Below the pieces are notes generated by a model that saw only the letters and a list, made by a program, of their open reading frames with translations, was not told where the DNA came from and did no database searches. A stretch of DNA of 64,000 nucleotides from a virus: positions 22,701-86,700 of IMG/VR virus record IMGVR_UViG_3300044630_003511. One strand, 5' to 3'. Both the position numbers and the translations under genes were made by a program. Shown here piece by piece: positions 36,445 through 44,566 of the stretch (positions are counted from its first letter, which is position 1; the number at the start of each line of letters is the position of its first letter).

Positions 36445-37161
36445 TTAGTATGCGAAAAAGTCCATTTCATCTGCTTTTGAAACTGTACCATAATCCAAAT
36501 ATTCATTTAACATTCTTATTTGATGTTCCTTCATTACATTAACAACCTTTGTAATATAATGCGTTTTACAATCTGTCATTTCTCTTATTAAGAGATATAA
36601 ATGTTTTTTGTTAAAATTTTCAATATTTTGACTTCTACGGAACAATTCTAATATTGCATCTGCAATTTGAATATCTCTTTTCTTAGTGAATACATTAGTT
36701 AAATTAGTATCCCAATAATTAAGCATTAAATCTTTAAATTCATTATACTCATCACCTCTTTGAGTTTCGTAAAAATCATTTTCAGGATTCCAACTTTCAG
36801 GCATTTCTGATAATAATGATGTTTTCTTAAATCGTTTGTAATTTGAATTATTATTTAATATTAAATAATTTTTAGCAACAATAGAAAAATATGAGAATGC
36901 TTTTCCCCTACCTTCTTTAAACATATGAATTTTTTGAATTAGAATCGCAACAACTTCACATTGTACATCTTCTTTAGGTACATCAAAATATGTAAACTTA
37001 AATGTGTTTAAAATATTCTCTGCTAATTTTTCAAAGGGATATTGTATCCTATCTTTATATAATTGATTTTTTTCCCTATCGGAAATTGATTTATTATACG
37101 CAACGATAGCATCTTCGGTATCTTGCGTAAAATACATTTTATTTTTTCTTGGTCTTGGCAT
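36445..37161 (-). CDS. gp55-like late-transcription sigma factor
   Basis: 238 residues. The central part (AENILNTFKFTYF, then VQCEVVAILIQKIHMFKEGRGKAF, split here, and YFSIVAKNYLILNNNS) resembles sigma region 2 of T4 gp55 and its phage relatives. Gp55 replaces the host sigma factor to read late promoters in cooperation with the sliding clamp. The basic N-terminus (MPRPRKNKMYF) and helical C-terminus (ILELFRRSQNIENF) agree with DNA and polymerase contact. A strong terminator follows. The call rests on pattern resemblance only. Confidence 0.6.
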   Translation of the reverse strand: MPRPRKNKMYFTQDTEDAIVAYNKSISDREKNQLYKDRIQYPFEKLAENILNTFKFTYFDVPKEDVQCEVVAILIQKIHMFKEGRGKAFSYFSIVAKNYLILNNNSNYKRFKKTSLLSEMPESWNPENDFYETQRGDEYNEFKDLMLNYWDTNLTNVFTKKRDIQIADAILELFRRSQNIENFNKKHLYLLIREMTDCKTHYITKVVNVMKEHQIRMLNEYLDYGTVSKADEMDFFAY

Positions 37162-37163
37162 TT

Positions 37164-37430
37164 CTATAAAGTGTTTTTATATTTTTCAATAATATCCTTT
37201 AGCTCAGTAAATACCGTGCCAACTTCATCATCTGATTCAAATGAACCCCTTAAATCAATTGCTCTCATATCTTCCAACATGGTTTCAAATTTTTCTAATG
37301 TATATTCATTTAATTCATAATAATCCGTTTGCGCCTGTTCAATTTGACTTACTAATTCTATTCCCCTAAGAATCAGTACCACATTTACAACTAATGATAA
37401 TAACAGTAAAGTAAATAAGATTGCTTCCAT
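37164..37430 (-). CDS. Single-span membrane protein
   Basis: 88 residues. One N-terminal transmembrane helix (about 3-23, ILFTLLLLSLVVNVVLIL), then a helical cytoplasmic part (YYELNEYTLEKFETMLEDM). The stop is 2 bp before the sigma-like gene, so both share the promoter at 37447. Proteins of this shape precede gp55 homologues in other T4-like phages. Function unknown. Confidence 0.7.
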   Translation of the reverse strand: MEAILFTLLLLSLVVNVVLILRGIELVSQIEQAQTDYYELNEYTLEKFETMLEDMRAIDLRGSFESDDEVGTVFTELKDIIEKYKNTL

Positions 37431-37446
37431 ATATTTTATATTTTAG

Positions 37447-37478
37447 TAAAGATACAAAAAATAATTGATATATCCAAA
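37447..37478 (-). promoter_or_regulatory. Bacteroidota-type promoter for the membrane protein/sigma unit
   Basis: Minus strand: TTTG, 20 bp, TATCTTTA. Ends 17 nt before the ATG at 37430. A host-type promoter here fits the need to make the late sigma before late transcription. Confidence 0.65.
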
Positions 37479-37484
37479 TTTATT

Positions 37485-37697
37485 TTAAGCCTCTCCGATT
37501 GGGCCGTTGAATAAATTAGAATAATCTATATCATTTCTTTCTATTGTTTTTAATTGATTTTGTAATTTTTGTATTTTAGCCAAAACAACTTTATCAAATT
37601 TATCTTTATCAATTACATCATTTTCAAATAATTCTTCTAATAAAGTATCTAATATAACTTCTAATGTTATTACTTTACTTATCAATAATTCTTCCAT
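37485..37697 (-). CDS. Small helical protein, unknown
   Basis: 70 residues, acidic, predicted helical (TLEVILDTLLEELFENDVID, DKFDKVVLAKIQKLQNQLKT). One base separates it from the upstream gene, so it is part of the 37.5-40.0 kb unit. No family recognised. Confidence 0.6.
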   Translation of the reverse strand: MEELLISKVITLEVILDTLLEELFENDVIDKDKFDKVVLAKIQKLQNQLKTIERNDIDYSNLFNGPIGEA

Positions 37698-37698
37698 A

Positions 37699-37950
37699 TT
37701 AAAATGTTAATGAACCAGTTAATTGTCCAATTGATTTAATAAATTGCTTAAACTCTCTATCCGATTCAGATTCATAATCCGTATCTCCAAATGATTTTTT
37801 AATTGTATAATCGGTATATCCCATAGCTGATGCCATTCGTACACACATAATTTTAAATTCAAAAATATTCATATCATCGGGTACATCAAATGATATGTTC
37901 TTTGCTTCTCTATTTAAAGGTTCTTCGGATTTGTATGATAATATTGCCAT
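37699..37950 (-). CDS. Small protein, unknown
   Basis: 83 residues. Mixed composition with NISFDVPDDMNIFEFKIMCV and a helical C-terminus ending LTGSLTF. Two bp separate it from the upstream gene and one from the downstream gene. No family recognised. Confidence 0.6.
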   Translation of the reverse strand: MAILSYKSEEPLNREAKNISFDVPDDMNIFEFKIMCVRMASAMGYTDYTIKKSFGDTDYESESDREFKQFIKSIGQLTGSLTF

Positions 37951-37952
37951 AA

Positions 37953-38522
37953 CTATACTAATTGATAACCCTTAGATATTAAAGATTGTGCGTTTTTAAA
38001 TTTAATAAACGCCATATCACCATTCGGCCCCTGTAACATTACTTTATCATTTCTACCAGGTTGTTTGGTTGAAATTACTTGGGTTGTATATCTACGAAGT
38101 TCTGAATTAATATCAATTCCATCAATAGCATCAATTAATCGTTGAGCTAATATACATTCAAATAAACCCATATCTTCCATAAGGTCTTGTTCGGTTTTCC
38201 AAGTTTCCTTATCTGCTGAAAATTCAACTATACCCAAATTATCCGTATTAACTTTAAATGATGTATGTCTAATTGTTTTTCTTGTTTTTTCTTTGTTACT
38301 ATCTTTTTCAAAGTACAAAACTAATTTATCAGATTTTTCAGTAACTGTTGGATTTACCAATGTTAATGGTGCATCTTCAACTAACCTTAATGTAATAATT
38401 CTTTTGTCCATATCCACATCATGTGATGTAAATGAAATACCTTTTAATTTTGATATCTTATTATTATAATCACTTAGTTCATCATTTGTAACTGGTGATT
38501 GTTTAATCAATTTTACTTTCAT
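37953..38522 (-). CDS. Unknown protein
   Basis: 189 residues, mixed alpha/beta. QDLMEDMGLFECILAQRLID is a helix. The C-terminus QGPNGDMAFIKFKNAQSLIS looks like a small beta-alpha unit. The start overlaps the small upstream gene by 20 bp. No motif allows a function. Confidence 0.6.
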   Translation of the reverse strand: MKVKLIKQSPVTNDELSDYNNKISKLKGISFTSHDVDMDKRIITLRLVEDAPLTLVNPTVTEKSDKLVLYFEKDSNKEKTRKTIRHTSFKVNTDNLGIVEFSADKETWKTEQDLMEDMGLFECILAQRLIDAIDGIDINSELRRYTTQVISTKQPGRNDKVMLQGPNGDMAFIKFKNAQSLISKGYQLV

Positions 38523-38676
38523 AATATTCTTTAATTTTATTTTCTAAATACTCAATTGAATCAGAATTTCCTATAAATCCCATATACTTTATATAGTAAC
38601 GAATATTAGTTGGATTTGTTTCTAACTCTTTTTTTAATACATCTAACTCAGGTAAATATTTTGTTATATATGTCAT
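38503..38676 (-). CDS. 57-residue helical protein
   Basis: ATG at 38676 overlaps the cupin stop (ATGA), and the 3' end overlaps the next gene by 20 bp, which supports real translation. The sequence is YLPELDVLKKELETNPTNIR, then EYLENKIKEYYESK, mostly charged helix. Function unknown. Confidence 0.6.
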   Translation of the reverse strand: MTYITKYLPELDVLKKELETNPTNIRYYIKYMGFIGNSDSIEYLENKIKEYYESKID

Positions 38677-39059
38677 AGTAAATCCTCCGGACTTTGTCTA
38701 TAAATTCTATATGAATCTTCATCAAAATGTTCTGTTGATACTTCAAATATAATTGAGTTATCTTCTAATGCGATTAACTGATGAGGTAAACCCCGTTCAA
38801 TTAAAACTGATTGACCCCTCTCTAATGTAGTACCTTCTAATTTCCCATTTTCAACATCAATCCAATTAAATTGGAATCTTCCTTCTTGAACATACCAACT
38901 TTCTTTTTTAATCAAATGGTAATGCATAGAAAACCTATTTCTATCTTTTGTAAACACTAATAGTTTACCACAATATTCATTGTCATTATGAACCCATAGT
39001 TCATAACCCCATTTCTTTTCTACTCTTTTTGGAGTATTGATGTTTACTTTTATTTCCAT
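38673..39059 (-). CDS. Cupin (mannose-6-phosphate isomerase type II-like)
   Basis: 128 residues. EKKWGYELWVHNDNEYCGKL matches the start of type II phosphomannose isomerase-like cupins. HYHLIKKESWYVQEGRFQF is cupin motif 1 with its metal ligands (HxH, E), and GLPHQLIALEDN is motif 2. It may isomerise or bind a sugar phosphate, or act as a metal-binding sensor. Its start overlaps the UvdE stop by one base. Confidence 0.75.
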   Translation of the reverse strand: MEIKVNINTPKRVEKKWGYELWVHNDNEYCGKLLVFTKDRNRFSMHYHLIKKESWYVQEGRFQFNWIDVENGKLEGTTLERGQSVLIERGLPHQLIALEDNSIIFEVSTEHFDEDSYRIYRQSPEDLL

Positions 39060-40000
39060 TAACTATAACTGTCTACTTTTAATAATCCACTATACTCACA
39101 TATATGCTCTTTACCAATGAATGGTAGTATTGCTAATTCTTTTGCTTTTGCCTCAACCATAATGTCCACATCGTACCCATATGTGTTGGGGATTCTATTA
39201 ATGTAATCGGAATGGGCTTGGTCTTTGATTTTTGTGTTGTTTTCATGTAATGATTTTGATTCTGAATAATGTACAACCGGCGTAATTGATTTAGGCCAAG
39301 TTGATACGGCTAATTTTAATGCCATTTCCTCTGATAAATCACCAGTACAAAATTTGTGGTGGTGATAATCAAATACAATTGGAATACCAATTATATTATG
39401 TATGAACATTAAATCTTTAACTGAGTACATTGATGCTTTATCATCATTCTCAATTGTAAGTCTTTTTCTAACCGATGGTGATAATCGTTTGAAGTTTTCA
39501 CAAAATCGCATCATAGCAGAAATCTTATCACCATACACACCATTACAATGTATGTTAATTTTATTATATGGAGATTTTTCCAATCCCATCATATCAAATA
39601 CTTTACCATGTAGTTCTAAATCAGCAATTGTTTTAAGTACAACTGATTCATTAGGTGAAACTAATACGTTAAATGGACCAGGATGGGATGTAATACGAAT
39701 ACCCCAAAACTTAGCAAAATCACCTGCTTTTTTTAATTCACGCTTAATCTCTTTGTAATCTTTTAACTGAGTTAAATCTAGTTGGTCACCCCACGGAATA
39801 AGTGCTGATGATAATCGAAAGAAACTAATTCCATTCAATCGATTCCATTCTAAAATTCTAACAATATCTTTTGCATTGAGTAATGCAAGTTCTGACACAT
39901 AATCCATACCCCTTGCTTCAAAAGTACGTTTAACCATAGTACGATTTGTGGTAACCTGTTTACCCATTGACATATTAATACAAGCGTATCCTAATTTCAT
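39059..40000 (-). CDS. uvdE: UV damage endonuclease UvdE
   Basis: 313 residues, the usual length. KLGYACINMSM opens the TIM barrel; NGISFFRLSSALIPW, ITSHPGPFNVL, NIHCNGVYGDK, LTIENDD, IPIVFDYHHHKFC and HYSESK are the metal-binding and active-site blocks of the UvdE/UVDE family. The enzyme nicks DNA 5' of UV photoproducts and other lesions, starting alternative excision repair. The host-type promoter upstream suggests early expression, so it may protect phage DNA. Confidence 0.92.
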   Translation of the reverse strand: MKLGYACINMSMGKQVTTNRTMVKRTFEARGMDYVSELALLNAKDIVRILEWNRLNGISFFRLSSALIPWGDQLDLTQLKDYKEIKRELKKAGDFAKFWGIRITSHPGPFNVLVSPNESVVLKTIADLELHGKVFDMMGLEKSPYNKINIHCNGVYGDKISAMMRFCENFKRLSPSVRKRLTIENDDKASMYSVKDLMFIHNIIGIPIVFDYHHHKFCTGDLSEEMALKLAVSTWPKSITPVVHYSESKSLHENNTKIKDQAHSDYINRIPNTYGYDVDIMVEAKAKELAILPFIGKEHICEYSGLLKVDSYS

Positions 40001-40019
40001 AGTTTATTTGTTTTATACT

Positions 40020-40051
40020 CAAATATACGAAATTAATTTGGAATAAACAAA
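40020..40051 (-). promoter_or_regulatory. Bacteroidota-type promoter for uvdE unit
   Basis: Minus strand: TTTG, 20 bp, TATATTTG. Ends 20 nt before the ATG at 40000. The unit probably runs through the cupin to about 37.5 kb. Confidence 0.75.
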
Positions 40052-40055
40052 TATT

Positions 40056-41426
40056 TTAATAAGTTTTTGTATCGAAATCGGTTGGATATGAAGTATCCTT
40101 GTCGTTTTTAACATAAGTTAACCAATAGTTAACTGCATTTTGGTCATTTATCCATGCCTTTCTATCACCCCAATTGAAATTTGGTTTAGCGTAATAGGGT
40201 TTTTCATTTCTAGCGTATTGTGCTCTACGGGATGATTTTGGTGTAAATTCATCAATTAAACCATCACCAGTGTTATCATATCCATCAATGGTACCATCAC
40301 CATCGATATCAATACCACGTCTATTAACATCCTTTATTAAAAAAGATAATTCATCTTCTTCCACATTTGTTGTAGCGGTACTAGTTTCTTTTTTTTTTAC
40401 GTCCTCATTATATTGAGAGGCCGCTTTTAATAATTCTTCGTTTGGTTCTGAGGGATTTCCAATTTCATTAAAGAATACTTCTGCATCTTTTTCTGATAGA
40501 GTTATTGGTTCATCGTATAATCCCAACTCCTCATCGTTTTCCATCATTTCAACCAATGCTTCTTTTTGAGTTTCCTTTTCATCTGGCTCCTCACCATATA
40601 ATTCTCTTTTCTGAATTACTTTCTTTACATCATCCTCACCCTTATCAATTTTTAATGCGGTGTTGAATGCAATTACTAATGTTACAGCTAATGGGTCAAA
40701 TACAAATATAATAAGAAGTGCAAACCAGTTAACAATAGTTGACATCGGTTTACCTGTTATTTCAGCCATAAACTTTAAAGGTCCTACCTCACCAGCCACC
40801 TCTGAACTTTGTTGTACATCCAATGCTTTTAATTCTAACTTTGTAATTGAATCAGTCAATACTTCGATTTTTTCTTCAACTTTGATTCGTTGTTCTTTTG
40901 CTTCGTTTAATTGAGTAGTTAATACTCGTCTATTAGCAGATGATGATGATGATAAAATATTACCATTTCTATCCTTAGATGTTTGTACGTTATTAGACAA
41001 TCCACCTGATAACGAGCCAATAGTTTGAGTTAATTGAGTTTTCTCTTCATTATAAGATTTCAATTGTTCTTCAAATCTATTCTTTTTAAGATTTACAATT
41101 TCAGTTTGTTTATCAACAACCCCCAATTGGTCTGCGGTTGTTTGATATGCGGATGTTAGGAACCCATATATACCAGCTGATGTAATAACGATAAGTACAC
41201 ATACTCCAATCAATAGATAGGTTCTGAGTACTTTGTTTATTTTGTCCCAATAATTATAAAGGAATCCAGCTGATATTAATTTTCCAAATTCTAAAGAACT
41301 AGCCATTAGGATTACGGCAGTAGATGCCCCAGCGAATAGCTTGGATAATCCAGTTACCGAAAAGAAAGCCGCGGCTGATGCTATCAGTAATGCGGAAACT
41401 CCTAATAAAATAGTTCTAAATTTCAT
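40056..41426 (-). CDS. Polytopic membrane protein with coiled coil and Ca-binding-like loop
   Basis: 456 residues. Transmembrane helices are predicted at about 5-22, 30-55, 66-92 (LIGVCVLIVITSAGIYGFLT) and 236-258 (NWFALLIIFVFDPLAVTLVI). A coiled coil lies between (about 100-210). The soluble C-terminus contains GIDIDGDGTIDGYDNTGDG, a DxDxDG repeat of the EF-hand/dockerin or thrombospondin type. The role is unknown. It may sit in the host inner membrane. It abuts the small helical gene upstream. Confidence 0.65.
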   Translation of the reverse strand: MKFRTILLGVSALLIASAAAFFSVTGLSKLFAGASTAVILMASSLEFGKLISAGFLYNYWDKINKVLRTYLLIGVCVLIVITSAGIYGFLTSAYQTTADQLGVVDKQTEIVNLKKNRFEEQLKSYNEEKTQLTQTIGSLSGGLSNNVQTSKDRNGNILSSSSSANRRVLTTQLNEAKEQRIKVEEKIEVLTDSITKLELKALDVQQSSEVAGEVGPLKFMAEITGKPMSTIVNWFALLIIFVFDPLAVTLVIAFNTALKIDKGEDDVKKVIQKRELYGEEPDEKETQKEALVEMMENDEELGLYDEPITLSEKDAEVFFNEIGNPSEPNEELLKAASQYNEDVKKKETSTATTNVEEDELSFLIKDVNRRGIDIDGDGTIDGYDNTGDGLIDEFTPKSSRRAQYARNEKPYYAKPNFNWGDRKAWINDQNAVNYWLTYVKNDKDTSYPTDFDTKTY

Positions 41427-41606
41427 TTATGATAATTCAACGATGTTACGAGCTTGCTCTAACAATCTTTCAATTTCTTTAGTTAAACGAATTGCATCAG
41501 ATTGGTTTGATGGTCTTTTTCCTTCTAACATTTCTTGGATAGTTTTTGTTCTATTGTTAATTCCATCCATGTACGATAATGCCTTTTCTTTGTATTCAGG
41601 TTTCAT
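41427..41606 (-). CDS. Small helical protein
   Basis: 59 residues from the ATG at 41606. A longer frame from 41690 would run through the terminator and is rejected. Sequence: MKPEYKEKALSYMDGINNRT, then DAIRLTKEIERLLEQARNI, mostly helix. Stop and next start abut. A late-type element lies 23 nt upstream. Confidence 0.6.
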   Translation of the reverse strand: MKPEYKEKALSYMDGINNRTKTIQEMLEGKRPSNQSDAIRLTKEIERLLEQARNIVELS

Positions 41607-41629
41607 ATTGTTCTTTTTAATTGTATATA

Positions 41630-41638
41630 TATAAATAT
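41630..41638 (-). promoter_or_regulatory. Late-type element ATATTTATA
   Basis: Lies 23 nt upstream of the ATG at 41606 and directly after the Hsp20 terminator. Confidence 0.45.
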
Positions 41639-41644
41639 CTAAAA

Positions 41645-41675
41645 AATAAAAAAGGGAGATTATTAATTCTCCCTT
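41645..41675 (-). terminator. Rho-independent terminator after the Hsp20 gene
   Basis: AAGGGAGA (41652-41659) pairs with TCTCCCTT (41668-41675). On the minus strand TTTTTTATTTTTT follows. Confidence 0.88.
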
Positions 41676-41699
41676 CTTAAAACGTAACATATTAAACCA

Positions 41700-42092
41700 T
41701 TAAAGTTTAAGCTTAACTTTTTTGGTTTTTTCTTCTTTGGATTTACTTACAATCAATGTTAAGATTCCATCTTTAATAGATGCTTCAGTCAATTTACCAT
41801 CATATGGTGATGCAACTGAGAACTCTAAATTAATATCTCTAACAAATCCAGCAGCATCTTTTTTCTTAGATGCTTTGATTAAGATTTCATCGTTATCAAT
41901 TGTAATATCGATATCAGATGGGTTGTGTCCTACAACATTAACCGTTATTTTTTTACCACCATCTTCCATCTCATCAATATAATATTGTGAGAATATTGGT
42001 GAAAAAGATAAACTTGGAGTTGTATTCCACATTGGTTTTTGGTTTTTTGCTATGGATTCCAATAATCCATCAAGTGTGTTAAAAGTAAACAT
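41700..42092 (-). CDS. Small heat-shock protein, Hsp20/alpha-crystallin
   Basis: 130 residues. The alpha-crystallin domain covers about 42-130: ITVNVVGHNPSDIDITIDND, EILIKASKKK, LEFSVASPYDGKLTEASIKD and GILTLIVSK. The final GxLxLxVxK strand is diagnostic. Such chaperones are common in T4-like phages and probably keep virion proteins soluble. It has its own terminator. Two TGTCAGTT repeats lie upstream. Confidence 0.92.
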   Translation of the reverse strand: MFTFNTLDGLLESIAKNQKPMWNTTPSLSFSPIFSQYYIDEMEDGGKKITVNVVGHNPSDIDITIDNDEILIKASKKKDAAGFVRDINLEFSVASPYDGKLTEASIKDGILTLIVSKSKEEKTKKVKLKL

Positions 42093-42165
42093 AATTTTTT
42101 ATTTTTTTGGTTAATATTAATTAAGATATTACCAATATCGTACCAATTCTATTATTATGAAATTT

Positions 42166-42204
42166 TGTCAGTTTATTTTAATAAATTCGGAAATAGTGTC
42201 AGTT
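42166..42204. promoter_or_regulatory. Direct repeat upstream of Hsp20, possible control site
   Basis: TGTCAGTT occurs at 42166-42173 and 42197-42204, exactly 31 bp (three helical turns) apart, 74-112 nt upstream of the Hsp20 start. The second copy overlaps the 3' end of the HD gene. A regulatory role is inferred from spacing only. Confidence 0.3.
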
Positions 42205-42889
42205 AAAACATTGCTGATACATTATCCATCATACCAGTTGCGTTTCGGTATTCGGTATTTTCCAATCTACAACTCATATGGTCTGCCCAATGAATTAAAT
42301 ATGGTAACTCAGTTTTTAATTGGAAGTTTTCATCATATGACATGAAGTACTTTTTAGTTGCTTCATTGTATAATCCATCAGCCATCATAATACCTAATTG
42401 TTCTTTTTGAGTATATTTTATACCATATTGATTTAGTAACCAAAGTGCTCTATCAGTTACATCAAAGTATTGTAACTTTGGATTGATATGAAAATACTCT
42501 TTCTTATTCTTTTGATGCCACTCCGATGTTTGCGGTAGATAGTATGGTTCTGCTCCATCTCCCAATTTACCCAAATCATGGTGGAATGCTGCGAATAACA
42601 ATTCCTCATCAGTAAAGTTGATATAACCTCCACTTGTTTCAAACATCTTCTTTAATTTATAAGCGTTAGTTGCTACATTCATTACGTGGTCTATATAACC
42701 ACCAACATATGCTGAGTGGAAGTTTAGTTTAGCCGATGCGGGTGCAATTGTTAACTCTATACCTAATTCATTTTCAGAATACATATGTAGTAATTTTTCC
42801 AATCGTTCACCACTAAATACTTTTTTTAGTGCAGCAATAAATCTTTCGTAGTTTTGTTGAAGTTGTTCTTCTGTGTAGTTCCTAATCAT
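42203..42889 (-). CDS. HD-domain phosphohydrolase
   Basis: 228 residues. NFHSAYVGGYIDHVMNV provides the first His. FAAFHHDLGKLGDG is the HD motif, and LIHWADHMSC supplies the last Asp. The order H...HD...D fits HD-family phosphohydrolases such as YhaM-like exoribonucleases or nucleotide hydrolases. It may degrade nucleotides or RNA. The substrate cannot be told. It overlaps the upstream gene by 8 bp. Confidence 0.78.
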   Translation of the reverse strand: MIRNYTEEQLQQNYERFIAALKKVFSGERLEKLLHMYSENELGIELTIAPASAKLNFHSAYVGGYIDHVMNVATNAYKLKKMFETSGGYINFTDEELLFAAFHHDLGKLGDGAEPYYLPQTSEWHQKNKKEYFHINPKLQYFDVTDRALWLLNQYGIKYTQKEQLGIMMADGLYNEATKKYFMSYDENFQLKTELPYLIHWADHMSCRLENTEYRNATGMMDNVSAMF

Positions 42890-43259
42890 TTTCTATGTAT
42901 TTATGTGTTAGTGATTTATATAATATTTCTAATTCTTCTTCAGATGAACAAAATCCAAGTCCATCCATATCCAACATTTCTATGAAATATTGTCCGGGTT
43001 TTAGTCCCATATTTTTTAGTTCTTCCAAATCGCTTGATACGTTTGATACAAACATTGGTGCATATCTATCAATTCTATTTTTTGGAATTGGTAATGTAAA
43101 GAAGTATGGCTCATCTTCATCCTCTTCATCCTCATCATTATCTTTCTTATATTGAGGTTCATCAAACATTTCTACATCTTCAACACTATGCTTAACCCAA
43201 CCTTGTCTTTTAAAAGTTTCTTCGGTTATTGGTGTTAATTTTAATTTTGGCTTTCTCAT
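42882..43259 (-). CDS. Acidic protein, unknown
   Basis: 125 residues. A strongly acidic run (NDEDEEDEDEPYF, about 40-52) separates a basic N-terminus (MRKPKLKLTPI) from a mixed C-terminal part (GQYFIEMLDMDGLGFCSSEE). Its ATG overlaps the lipoprotein stop (ATGA), and its 3' end overlaps the HD gene. No family recognised. Confidence 0.6.
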   Translation of the reverse strand: MRKPKLKLTPITEETFKRQGWVKHSVEDVEMFDEPQYKKDNDEDEEDEDEPYFFTLPIPKNRIDRYAPMFVSNVSSDLEELKNMGLKPGQYFIEMLDMDGLGFCSSEEELEILYKSLTHKYIEND

Positions 43260-43768
43260 TGTAATATAATTCGGATTGTTTTTTCTAAATTTCTAAACTT
43301 ACATTTAACTATCATAGTATCTCCTATCATATTATCAATAGGTGCAATAACAGTATTAATCTCACCAGCGGTACCACTATAAGATGATGAATTTATTGTT
43401 GGTACAATTGCTCCAGCAAAACCAGTAACATATGTTGTATCAACATTTACCCATTGACCATTTGTATTTATAATTCTACGAATCATAACATATGCTGTAT
43501 CATTTAGAGTCCAACTATGTGATGATTCCCAATTAACTAATTCAGGCGGATATGGTTCTTTTCCATTTTTTAATAACTTGCCAGTCAATCGATGTATAGT
43601 CTGAATTGAATTGGCTGTTGAGTTTAATTGTAGTTTATATAAACCTTCATTTGTGGTATCTAATCTACCATCAACACTTAGTGTGTAATTATGAGGTACT
43701 TGAATTTCTTCTTTTTCACAAGAAATTAATCCAATTACGGATATTAAAATTAATAGGGTTTTTTTCAT
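43256..43768 (-). CDS. Secreted lipoprotein with Bacteroidota-type export signal
   Basis: 170 residues from the ATG at 43768. A longer frame to 43831 would put 21 residues before the signal and is rejected. MKKTLLILISVIGLISCEKE is a signal peptide ending in a lipobox, with Cys followed by Glu-Lys-Glu-Glu. Acidic residues after the Cys are the surface-export signal of Bacteroidota lipoproteins. The mature part is beta-rich (YTLSVDGRLDTTNEGLYKLQ). It could change the infected cell's surface, for example to exclude other phages. That is inference. Confidence 0.72.
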   Translation of the reverse strand: MKKTLLILISVIGLISCEKEEIQVPHNYTLSVDGRLDTTNEGLYKLQLNSTANSIQTIHRLTGKLLKNGKEPYPPELVNWESSHSWTLNDTAYVMIRRIINTNGQWVNVDTTYVTGFAGAIVPTINSSSYSGTAGEINTVIAPIDNMIGDTMIVKCKFRNLEKTIRIILQ

Positions 43769-43787
43769 TTTTAAGGTTTTAAAATTA

Positions 43788-44273
43788 TTATAACAATCGT
43801 TTAAGAATACTTTCCCAAGTTGGGTACTCATTATATTTTAACTCTTCATAAGACCAACCAAATCGTAACAACTCTCCACCAAACTCACCAGCACCATTCT
43901 TAATACGGTCATCAATAAGATAATCACCCATCAACAAGTCTTTTCGGTGTGTAACAAACATCTTTTTGTGGAATAGATTTCCGAAGTGTTTCTCTATCCA
44001 AAAACGTTTATCAGTTGCTGCGTCGGGGTTTCCCCAAGGAGCGGCGGTAGCGATAAACAATTCATATTTTCCACTTTCAGCCAATTTCTTTACTGCTTCA
44101 ATAGCTCCTTCCATTGGTGGTGGGGTTCTGAATATTCCTGCAATATGGTCAGGGTTATGTTTGTATCGTTCTTTTAAGTGTGGGTGGGCTTCGAACCAAT
44201 CGTTAAATTCTTTCTCTAAATCCACTAAAACTCCATCCATATCGATGTAAACTATTTTTCTTTTCTCACTCAT
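43788..44273 (-). CDS. 5'(3')-deoxyribonucleotidase-like HAD phosphatase
   Basis: 161 residues. IVYIDMDGVLVDLEKEF holds the DxDGV nucleophile motif. LFIATAAPWGNPDAATDKRF is motif 2 with the NT5C-like substrate loop. KKMFVTHRKDLLMGD supplies the Lys, and YLIDDR is the last acidic motif. NT5C-family enzymes remove phosphate from deoxynucleotides and so tune dNTP pools. A host-type promoter lies 19 nt upstream. Confidence 0.85.
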   Translation of the reverse strand: MSEKRKIVYIDMDGVLVDLEKEFNDWFEAHPHLKERYKHNPDHIAGIFRTPPPMEGAIEAVKKLAESGKYELFIATAAPWGNPDAATDKRFWIEKHFGNLFHKKMFVTHRKDLLMGDYLIDDRIKNGAGEFGGELLRFGWSYEELKYNEYPTWESILKRLL

Positions 44274-44292
44274 ATCTCTCAGTCTTATATAG

Positions 44293-44324
44293 TAAATGTA
44301 CGAATAATATTTGATATTTCCAAA
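44293..44324 (-). promoter_or_regulatory. Bacteroidota-type promoter for the nucleotidase unit
   Basis: Minus strand: TTTG, 20 bp, TACATTTA. Ends 19 nt before the ATG at 44273. Confidence 0.65.
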
Positions 44325-44335
44325 TATTTTGCCAA

Positions 44336-44566
44336 TTATTTTAGTCTATAATGAAATTTATACCCACAATCCTCATCATAATCATCATCCTCAACCACTT
44401 TAATCGATTGCCCGATGATTTCTTGGAGTGTTTGAACACTAACCCGGTTCCAATACCCAAATCTAAGGTAGACATCGTTACCGCCACCCATTACCTGGTT
44501 AATCTCAAATTCACCCAATTGGGTTTCAATCTCTTTTAGTTTAATAATACTCAATCCGTTCATCAT
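44336..44566 (-). CDS. Small protein, unknown
   Basis: 76 residues (start at 44566 or the adjacent second Met). IKLKEIETQLGEFEINQVMG then YLRFGYWNRVSVQTLQEIIG, mixed alpha/beta, ending in an acidic DDDYDEDCGYKFHYR stretch. Preceded by an extended host-type promoter. No family recognised. Confidence 0.6.
   Translation of the reverse strand: MMNGLSIIKLKEIETQLGEFEINQVMGGGNDVYLRFGYWNRVSVQTLQEIIGQSIKVVEDDDYDEDCGYKFHYRLK

Noticed and set aside
41427-41690. Longer 87-residue start for the small gene at 41427-41606
   Set aside because: The extra 28 residues would be encoded by the Hsp20 terminator and the late-type element.
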